Shown here: one piece after another, positions 28,001 to 37,000 of the stretch
Layout of the letters: each line of letters opens with the position of its first letter
Numbering within the stretch: the first letter of the stretch is position 1
Assembly: GCA_018389105.1 (NCBI GenBank)
Contig: JACATO010000317.1
Coordinates: 4,769,501 to 4,833,500 of the forward strand
Length of the DNA: 64,000 nucleotides
Direction of reading: 5' to 3'
Source: Nautilus pompilius
Lineage: Eukaryota; Mollusca; Cephalopoda; Nautilida; Nautilidae
The notes under the pieces: model-generated
Seen by the model: only the letters and a program-made list of their open reading frames with translations
Database searches by the model: none
Told to the model about the DNA's origin: nothing
Program-made: the position numbers and the translations under genes

Positions 28001-31000
28001 AAAACAAACTATTTCAACAGAATTTTTAAATGGCTGAAATTGGGTGAAAATATTTCCGATCTAACACACTTGGGGGAAGGAATGTTTTTTTGTTTTTTTG
28101 TTTGTTTTTGTTTGTTTTTCCCCCCAGCAGCCATAGAAACTGCAGAACTTATCATCTTTATTTCAGACAATATGCCTTGTGCACTGTGGATCTGGGATAT
28201 AAAGCAGGTGGCCTTGGTTGTTATCTTGATGCAGTCATCTTCCATCAGATGTAAGTAGTGCTATCTTTTCTTGCAGTAGTAGCAACAGCTTCTGCTCACC
28301 AATTTCCCTGACTGTCCGTCCGTCAGCTTTAAAATAAAAAAAGCTTCACATTTGCTTTCTGCTTTTCCTGTTCATCCTTTGTTTCAGTATTAACACAGTT
28401 ATGTTAAGTTGGTGGGCTGAACTTGACTTTTAATAGTTCCTGTTAAACTAAATTATAAGGATTTGGGGATAGAAGGGATATTTATTTTAAAAAGAGCAGT
28501 GACATGTAGTGGAAGACAGATTTTAATAATTGGAAATACAAAAGAATAAAAATTATTTTGTTTAGGTTGAATTCTGTCCCATTTTCCTCCTTTATCATAG
28601 GTACGTGACAAAGGTGACTGTGCTGTTGTAACACTGGATTGGTTATGAAATGATGAGGCAGCATTTCAGTAATTTTTTTCATTTACAGTTGATTAACAAA
28701 TGAGAAAGATAAACAAATAAGTGCAAGTAAGACAGGTAGTTATGGATTTGCTTTTGATTTGCATTTTCAGATAGTTTTGATTGGACTTCTTGATTGATGT
28801 CAATTTGTATCTTACTTTTGGAATTAATATTTATAAGCTTAGTATTTTGTTATTTTCTTTGTGTGAGAGAGAGTGAATGAGTGTGTGTGTGTGCGTGTTT
28901 TAAAAAAAAATATTTTTAACCCTAGCAACAAAAAAAAATCAATAAGTGCATGGAATTACTCTGTAATGCTAAGCATTGTAATTTTAATGAATGAAGACAT
29001 AGGTATTGCTTTGTCTTGTGTTCTGTGCATTTGCATTGAGCAACTGCTTTTTAATTCTTATTGTATATTATGCCATTAGCTTATAGTTCAGATCTTCATA
29101 TTTTTAATACATCTTTGAACTAAAGCTGTCACCGTACCAAACATTTCATGGTCTGTATGCCACTTGTAAGGTTTTATTGGCTTGTCTTATTTTTTTATTT
29201 TTCAGCCATAAGCACTTTCTTCTTTTGTTAACGCCAGTGAACTTTTGCTTTAATACTGAAATGCATTTCTCCCTGAGTGTAACATAAGCAGCAGCAGCAG
29301 CAATTCAAGCGTATCTGGGCTGGTCAGTAGATTGACCAAAGGCTGAAATGTTGGCACATCTGTTGACAACTGTGGAGATTGTCTAAAAGTTATTCTTACC
29401 TAGCAAGTTGCTAGCACCATTCAGTAATCTATGTAAAATAGAATGAACTTTGTTTTTTGTATTTTTTTTTTAAGTTTTCATCTTTCTGAGAATTCAAAAG
29501 TAGTGGATGCTGTAGCTTGGGAGGGGAGTTTAGATAATTTAAAAAGGTCAGTTTATAGGTTATATTTAAGAGGTGATTGTGAAACTTTACTAGATCAATG
29601 AACTTCAGAATTTGTCACGGTTAAAATGAATTTTGGAGTATTTTTCTTTTAATGTTTAAATCAGGTTAGGTGAAATCTTGAGTAGAATGCACTTAATCTG
29701 GGTGCTGAGTTCTTTCTGCAACTCTTTGGTGACAGTAAAAAAACTTGTTATTTAACCCTATTGGGACCTGAAGATGGTCAGATATTTGGAAAGATTGGAT
29801 ACCTTGATGAACTGCTTTTATATAAGTGTTGCTGCTTATCCATCAGCTTCTTTTGTGTTCTTTTTTGTTTTGTGCAATAGTAAGAACTATACATTTTCTT
29901 TTCTTAGGATTGCTTTCTGAAACACTAGCTGAACTATTATTAATATTATTAGACAAAATATTGCAAGACTTACAATTATTACATTTATTATGACAATAAA
30001 AATTACTATCTTGGAGGGATACAACTGATCAATAAGCAGGAAGTTTAAAGGATGCTAACCATCTGGCAAGAAATGATCTGAGCATGCGTGTAGCAGATAG
30101 CAAATACAGCTTCCCTGGTGACTGACTCATCAACTATGAAGGTTTAATAGCCAAAAATGAACCCATCTTGGTTTATATTGGAAAAATTGGATAACAGGTT
30201 GTTTACTGTACTTTAAATTTTCTTATTGGTACTGATGTTGGACTGTGTAGAATTAGATCTAAACTTCACCTGTTTCAGGTATGCAGTGGGACCCTAACTG
30301 TGCTCGGCTGGCATTGTGTACAGGCACCAACAAACTTTACATGTGGTCTGCAGAAGGCACTTTGTGTGTTGAGGTACCTACGGAAGGTAAGTATTAATAG
30401 TACAGGGTGTCCGTAAAGTTACTATACAGTTTACCAGTTTACGATCACGTCCCAATTGAACCAGCCTGGAATAACTGTCTGGGCAGGAATATCGTCTGAT
30501 GGAATTGTGGGTCCACAGTTCTTCGACGGAACTGTTACAGGAGAAAGGTACCTGGACAAACTGAGAAATGTCATCGTACCGGCATTGAAACAACGACCAG
30601 TAACTTGTAAGACTGTATAGTAACTTTACGGACACCCTGTATAACTGGTTCTAATCCATTACCCTGCTGAAAATGAAGCCTTTGTTCTGTTTGGTTGATT
30701 TTCACTGTTTTACATGATAGATAATGTTCTTTTCAAAAAAAAAACAAGCCACTTTATTATTATTGTATAGACATCGATTGTCAACTGCCCAGTAGTTAGT
30801 TTTATTTCAAGTTTTGGCATTAGCTGAAACAGATTTTCTCATTTTAATTACAAGGCTAAACTAGAATTATTCTACAGTAACAATCCAAAGTAAATTTTTT
30901 TATTACTTCTTGCTATTCATATCTTGCTATGTCAATTTGATTTCATTTGGATTTACATGTGCCTTGCCAAAATCTTACATTTCTTGCTTTATTCATACCA

Positions 31001-31352
31001 TTTAAAGTAGAAATACTGCCAGTATAGGTAAAAAAAAATTCAAGAATGTGGCTGTGTGATGTCTCATGGGAAATTTGAAGTGAACTAAGATTGTATTGGG
31101 AACAGAATTAGATGAAAATGTTGAATACTTAAATCTGGAAAAAAAAATCAAAACCAAGTTTAGAATTTATTAATAGTTACAGATACTTCTTTTTGTAGCA
31201 TCTTATTTATTTATTTTTTATTTTTATATATTTTTTTAGCAACCTTCCATGTGAATTCCTTAAAATGGCACCCCAGTGGCAATGCTCTCTTACTGCTGGG
31301 AAAGGACCAGGTGTGTGTGTGCTTCATTTCCAATGAGGCAGCCACCAATTAA
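19050..31352 (+). CDS. WRAP73: WRAP73 (WD repeat protein antisense to TP73), C-terminal six exons
   Basis: WRAP73/WDR8 is a WD40 protein of centrosomes and basal bodies; in vertebrates it works with SSX2IP in microtubule anchoring and ciliogenesis. Six exons join in frame: 19050-19127, 23271-23364, 24599-24724, 28167-28250, 30279-30386 and 31240-31352 (TAA), giving 200 codons plus stop. All have AG/GT borders and compatible phases. Landmarks against the human protein: VRLLNHITWKTVTV (human VRILNHVTWK), KYEIQSCPVEVP, ANPRLGVGLVEFS, ATRNDNMPCALWIWDIKQ, MQWDPNCARLALCTGTNKLY and LKWHPSGNALLLLGKDQVCV, ending close to the human C-terminus. The N-terminal half (about 260 residues) is not found and may lie upstream of the window. 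The introns hold a mariner, two Tc1 remnants and a small inverted-repeat element. The gene is tail-to-tail with TPRG1L. Confidence 0.93.
19873..20894 (-). mobile_element. mariner element with internal deletion, in a WRAP73 intron
   Basis: Both ends read TTAGGTTGTT inward and are flanked by TA (19871-19872 and 20895-20896). The minus strand encodes a mariner transposase: an N-terminal part around 20700-20300 (FEFKLSHKANE-like, degenerate), then CDEKWILY near 20250, and directly after it HVAKVTLQKLN and LSPTDYHFFKHLD, which in full-length copies are well over 50 residues further on. So the catalytic middle has been deleted with a frame change. Length is about 1.02 kb against about 1.3 kb for intact mariners. 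It cannot make active transposase but keeps both ends. Confidence 0.85.
21524..21553. repeat. (TC)n/(AC)n microsatellite
   Basis: A run of TC dinucleotides passes directly into AC dinucleotides. Confidence 0.85.
21940..22870 (+). pseudogene. Tc1-like transposase remnant in a WRAP73 intron
   Basis: Read forward, the region shows RFILQQDNDLKHISK near 22440, the second catalytic block of Tc1 transposases (QQDNDPKHTSK), and LPHFPDLNSSEFVWKELDRK near 22545, a decayed form of the SPDLNPIE block where the catalytic Glu is still E in SSEFVW. Upstream text is in broken frames with stops. I could not find terminal inverted repeats, so the limits are approximate. Confidence 0.8.
22871..24598. other. 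WRAP73 intronic DNA around the 23271-23364 exon
   Basis: Outside that exon nothing is recognised. A less AT-rich patch at about 23760-24060 may be an old repeat; it has no clear tRNA-like boxes or frame. Confidence 0.4.
24830..25800 (-). pseudogene. Tc1-like transposase remnant in a WRAP73 intron
   Basis: On the minus strand WKKVVWSDE near 25220 is the first catalytic Asp block, IMVWGNV near 25100 corresponds to the VMVWG block, and NHLWDILKKHIRD near 24890 corresponds to the PIEHLWDILKK block (the Glu has changed). Many stops and shifts are present. No terminal repeats were identified. Confidence 0.75.
25801..28166. other. WRAP73 intronic DNA, no feature seen
   Basis: AT-rich. Ends in a strong T/C tract (poly-T with G interruptions, 28085-28125) about 40 bp before the acceptor at 28166. 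Confidence 0.5.
28251..30278. other. WRAP73 intronic DNA, no feature seen
   Basis: Contains a GT repeat near 28878-28896 and (GCA)5 at 29288-29302. No transposon ends recognised. Confidence 0.5.
30403..30639 (+). mobile_element. Short non-autonomous IS630/Tc1-type element with transposase fragment
   Basis: A 237-bp unit with perfect ends CAGGGTGTCCGTAAAGTTAC on one side and the reverse complement on the other, flanked by TA (30401-30402 and 30640-30641). Between the ends the plus strand reads GITVWAGISSDGIVGPQFFD followed by a block containing YLDKLRNVIVPAL, a recognisable middle segment of an IS630/Tc1-type transposase. It is therefore an internal-deletion derivative of a larger element. 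It starts only 16 bp after the splice donor at 30387 in the last WRAP73 intron. Confidence 0.92.
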
Positions 31353-32411
31353 AACCAGAACTCCTTGGTCTTGTTGCTGAATTATTTATAACAGATTCAA
31401 TATTTTGTGATCTTACTTCTTTGTGGATGACTGCAGTTTCTGTTAACTCTCTTTTTTGTCCTAGTTACTTAAGAATAGAACCTTTAAGGGTAATAATGTC
31501 TTGGTGGCTAGGTGCATAGTTTGATCCCCATTAGAAACCATGGCATGGCGGCGGCTTCTTTTATACCAGTCCATCAGCACAGATTACTTCCTAAGAGTTC
31601 TAGTAAGCACACACTGCTGAAAAGGGGAGTTTCAGATTCCTTGAGGCACAGGAATGGCGGTGGGGAGAATTGCATAAAAATTTGTAGCTTAATGAAAATT
31701 GAAAATTAAACTCAATCACTAATTGGAAATTTGTTGTTTTTTTTTCATGTTTAGCTGAAACAGAATTTTAGATCTATAGCATTTTATCTTGCCAAACATG
31801 ATTGCTTCTGTTTTTAAAGTTGTAGAAAGAATATCAAGAGCTGATCCTCTTAGTAACTGAAGGTAAATGTTTACTGTTTTAGAATAGCACTATAAAATCT
31901 CTCTCTCCTAATTTTGTTTTGCATTGTTTCCCATTTAAGATGCCTTGCTAGGCTAAATATTGCTATTTTCTAGAAGGTACTTCATTAACAAGTTAGTTTT
32001 GGCATCCTCCCCATCACTTTGTTAATGGCACTAACTAACCTATATGTTAGCAATCTTTTCATATTGTCATTAGCAGGAATCAAGATCAATTTGTAGTAAG
32101 AATTTTCTATTTTTTTGTTTATATTATAAATATCTGCACAACAAGCTGATCTTGTGCCAACCTTTTGAAAACCACAATAACCAATTTTGACATTGAAAAC
32201 TAGGAAAGCTGCATTTCTAATAATTTACATAGTAACTTCTTGGCTATGATGAATGATCAGATACAAGCCAGAATGTTAAAAGTAATATGTAGAGACTATA
32301 GTTGTCATATAACTAAGTAATTAATCTTAAGCTTAAAGACCAATAATAACAAATAAGAATCCTTCTGAAGTAGCTAAATGCAGGCCATAAAGGAACAGGG
32401 GGGACAAATGA

Positions 32412-32426
32412 TTTATTTCAAATAAA
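32412..32426. promoter_or_regulatory. Candidate back-to-back poly(A) signals
   Basis: TTTATT at 32412-32417 is AATAAA on the minus strand (for TPRG1L) and AATAAA lies at 32421-32426 on the plus strand (for WRAP73). Other TPRG1L candidates closer to its stop exist (for example 33486-33491), so use of this site is uncertain. Confidence 0.3.
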
Positions 32427-33913
32427 AACAAACAAAACTATCACTCAATCTTTATTAGTCAGTTTTAGTTATCTATGTAGGTCATGCACAAACAGAAATA
32501 TTCTGAATTAACTAGACAAAGAACTGTATTAGTGAAGTAATTTATTCTGAAAACAGCAGACAACTTGGGCACATTTCTTCCAATTGTGATTACCATACAA
32601 CCTTGACGCCATAAAAAGCTAAGAGTGATAGCTAAAATCAGAAATCCTTAAATATACAAATCAGTGTCAATTTGGACATTCTTCATCTAGAAGAGAAGAT
32701 AACATCCCTTTATTTTGAAAAGTCTCTTTCCAATCTTCCCAACAATTTGAAATCAATAAATCTTAGCATTCAGAGCTTTAAAAGTTGCAGGTACTGCAAA
32801 TTTACACTTTTGAAAAATACCATCACAAGCTACTGCATTACAGATCTCTCACTAGGTTTTCACCACAGAAATATGCACCCCAATTTAGAGGTTTAAAAAG
32901 TTGCTTTTTAGTTTCCATTACCTAACAAATGTTAATCAAGTCAAATTCAGAATTAGAGAAAGCTAAACTGTACTGTAGTAATTACTTGTGCTGAGTTATC
33001 TAACTTAACTTTATTTTCAGTTTGTCTAGATGCTCACCATTACGAAAAATAAAAAACTGCCATGTAGATTATCTGATTAGAATCAAGGTATTATTTGATT
33101 TTGAAATGTTAGAAATCAAATTTTTCTTCTTTCACTTTAGAATCATTGCCTAATTTTCTGGACACCAACCATCCTACAATCTGACATATTTAATGTGCTA
33201 ATTTTCTAGTAACAAAGTTTTAAAACTGATTTCTATTCACTATTCTTAATGGTCATGCCTGGAACACCACTCTGAACCATTTTCATGTTTTTAAAAAGAT
33301 ACTGCATTATCCAATTAATATGAAAGGCTTGCTGATTTTCTCTAGAGAAGTGATGAAAGGGCTGCAGAAAATATAGCATTCACATCTTAAAAAATTTAAT
33401 GCACAGCCATTTTGGAATTTTAGTATATCTAGTAACGATCAAAACATTTAGCACTTCACATTTATTTGGAATGGCCAGTTAAACATTTATTTAGAATTTT
33501 CAACCAATTTTTTCTAATTTCTTTTTTAAGTGTAAAGATTTGATTTCAGTCAATAAATCTGGTGTGTAACTGGCTCTGAAAACATCAGGAGTAATAACGT
33601 TGATGAAAGCTATTCCAAGACGCATTGCCTGAAGATGATTTCATATAAACAATGCGCAAACACTAATTCTTTTGTTGTGTAAATAAAAATTCTGTACAAT
33701 TTTTTTCAACAAGTTAAACCACTTTTGGATATAAAAAAACTACACAAATTTAATGAGGCACTTGAAACAACATCACAATGAAAGTTACAAAATGTCATCA
33801 ATAAGACAGTTAATATAATGGATGGAATAACTGCCACATCATGCATGCTAGGGGATAATGAAGTGTAGCAATAGGAAATGCATACCTCATTTTTTTTTTT
33901 TACACATCACTAG

Positions 33914-33935
33914 TATATATATATATATATATATA
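33914..33935. repeat. (TA)n microsatellite
   Basis: Eleven uninterrupted TA units in the presumed 3' UTR region of TPRG1L. Confidence 0.85.
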
Positions 33936-34079
33936 ATACACCTAATTTCATTCAGGTTGTAGTAACAAGATTTAGCAAGCAAGCCTACATGAAACTACCA
34001 TAATATATCAACATTCTTAGTTTAATAATCTCAAAGTTCACAATCGTAGACAAAAATTCAAATCTGACTTCTCGTCCTT

Positions 34080-37000
34080 TTAGAAACAAATGCCATTTCT
34101 GTCTCGACAAAACCCAAGAGAACTTTGGTTATAAATTATGGAGGCAATGCTGACATAACTATCAATCAGAATAGAAGATTCCACGATGATTGGATTTTCC
34201 CCAGGACGCTTGGATTCGTAGCATCGTTTGAGGCTACCTAGCAGTGAGTCATAGAAGTCGTCAACGTTGTAGAGGACAGTTTCGCTTTCCTTTGGGTTGT
34301 AGATGATGGGATGATGAGCCAGGGTCACCGAGGGGATATCGCTACACCAAGGGTTCCAGCGCTGACCAAATGACAACTGTTGCCCATGATTCCACAAAAT
34401 CCGAATCCCTCCATGTTCTCTGTTCCTAATAATTTAAGAAGATTAGATGAGTGTTTATTCTTGCAATTACAAGTTCAATATTTACAATTCTGCTATTGAT
34501 TTAGCAATAGGTGATGTATAGCATGGATGGAAATAAATGGGTGCAGTTAAATTTGGGAGATTAAAATGAACCACACAAAAAAAAAAAAAAAAGATCAAAG
34601 GATGCAGACATTTGAAAGTGTGAGCAGGGGGGGACAATGTTCTTTCATACTCCTTACCAAACTGTTATCAGGTACACATTGACAGTGTGTAAGTACAACA
34701 TACAGGCAAACCTACAAGTTAGAGGAAGAATTGAGCTTACGGCATCAAGGAATAATCTGGGTAAACAAAGTCTCCAATGAACACTGTATCAATGATGTGA
34801 AGCATGACCCGCTTGTACTCTAGCACTGCTTTGGTGATGAAATTGTATTTGAAGAGCAGTATGGAGTTATCATTCAGAAACACAATCCGCTCATTCTCAC
34901 TATCCCAATGGCTGATCCTGGTTGAAAAACAAAGAACATGTAGAAATAAAAAACACCAGTGGTCCAGTCAGATTGTATTTTTATTTAATATGATTATCAA
35001 CTTGATTTTTGTGAATAAAGTAAAAACACAAACAGAAAAAGAAAAAATCTGATTGTGAAGCTGATATATGAATATTCAGCAAGATGACGCAACAGTTGCA
35101 CCTGAAATGCAACAACACTAGTTTCAAAATAAATCACAGCTCATTCCCTTTGTTGAATAATAATTATTATTAAAAAATTAACTTGGAAAAACATATTCAC
35201 TTATGACTATGAAATGTAAAAGAATCAAAATAACCTGTGTACTGTAATAGAGAAGCATAGAAATCTCAGTTTTTTTTCATTATTTTTTTAGGTTTAAAAT
35301 AATACAAGGGCATAACAGGAATAAAATTATTTTGTGGTCACTCTACAATGATTGAAATATATTAACTAAGAAAGGATTACATCTCCATCAGCAAACAACA
35401 GAAAACCAACAAGCTACATTAATTTGTCATCTTTGATGTTTAAGAATGGTTTCAATGATGCTCTTTCTAAGGATTCTTCTATTTTAAGTCTAATCAGAAT
35501 TAGTAACCTTAAAATAAAATAATTTCCATGTAAAAATTTCAGCTTATCTCATTGTTTCTTATTTCAAAATAAAATTTAGGTGGGGATGAGATGTCTGTGC
35601 AGGTAGAATAAGTGTATATTGTGAATCGTAAGATAATTAAAAATATGAAAATGTACCAGGTGACCATAACTCACATTCTACAGTAGTACATCGGATATTT
35701 GCACTAAATGAAAATAATGCTGTGAGAAATTCTCCAAGAAATCAATAAAATACTGGGAACATCAGGGTGAACAGTATAGCACAGAGCCATACATATGTAC
35801 TTACTCTGTGAGAATCCATGCCCCTTGGAAAGCTCCATCTAGTTCTTCCTTCATGTACTTTTTGCAATGGCCAATGCTCACTTCCAGGGCATTTTCCTCA
35901 AATAAGACCATACAAGAGAGAAAATAAGCTAAAACAGGGCTTGCTCACTAAATAAATCGGGGCATAAGTGAAGCTGTAGATTTTTCTAACCCCAACCTTC
36001 CTGCAATAACATCAGCTTTGACCACTCACCTACTAACTTACTCATTTTCAAAACCTTTTGTTTTTTTTAGTTTTTTTTAAGTGTAGTAATGTTAACCATT
36101 AAACTACCAAATTGTCCAAAGGTAATTAATTCATAACAAAACGCTACGTTAATATTTTAAAGAAAATTTATTATTTCAAACAATGTACAGTAAAACGTCC
36201 ATTTTACGTACCCCTTGGTACCAAGGGGTGTTCGCAAATTGAAAATTTCGTAAACTAGATCATGCATATATTTCGTGTACTTTTTATGTTGTTAGTGTTT
36301 AAGTATCTTGTTTGAAGCAGACGATTAAGTCGTAGACTGCTGATATGTATCGTAACAATAAAAAACTCAATACAGTAAATGAAATATTTTTTTATTTGTT
36401 CAGTAAAGTAAACATTCAATGTTAATATACATACACTAGTTTAGTTTGTAAAAACAGAATTGCTGAATGAAAAAAGAAGAAATCTAAATAATCAAATATC
36501 GTTATCGATTTCCATGGTTTCTGGTTCTGGGTTATGAAAAAATAATGTAATTTTCCCCTGTTTAAGTTGAGATATTCGCATGCGTGCAGCTTCGTCCCTC
36601 CATTGCCGTTGTAAGTTGATATAATGGGGGTCCATGCCTCTCTGCGTCATCCATTTCATCATAACTTCTGCTGCTCGGAATGCCTCTTGTGGTTTCACAT
36701 CATCGTTATCATCATCGTCGTCATCGTCATCTTCGCTCACCTGAAAGATAAGAGTGTGTAATTAACTGATTTTATCACAATTATTTTACTAATTCTGTTT
36801 CAAATATGTAAATATTGTACGTACATGATTGAATGATATTAAATAAACTCACCTGGTCAACTTTGTTTGCCTCTGTTACAATCTCCTCATCTGTCAGCCA
36901 CTGGTGGCCAGGGTCGCCAGCATCCTCGTTAATCCAAGTATCAGGGTCTGCCCATCCCTCCTTCTCAGGTTCGTATCCCAGCTCTCCGAACATTATATTA

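Larger units (their letters stand above)
31353..34079. other. Convergent 3' UTR region between WRAP73 and TPRG1L
   Basis: Holds the 3' untranslated parts of both genes. A SINE-like piece may lie at about 31490-31540, where TGGTGGCTAGGTGCATAGTTTG is followed by ATCCCC, resembling a B box. Candidate poly(A) signals exist on both strands, so exact transcript ends cannot be fixed from sequence alone. Confidence 0.5.
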
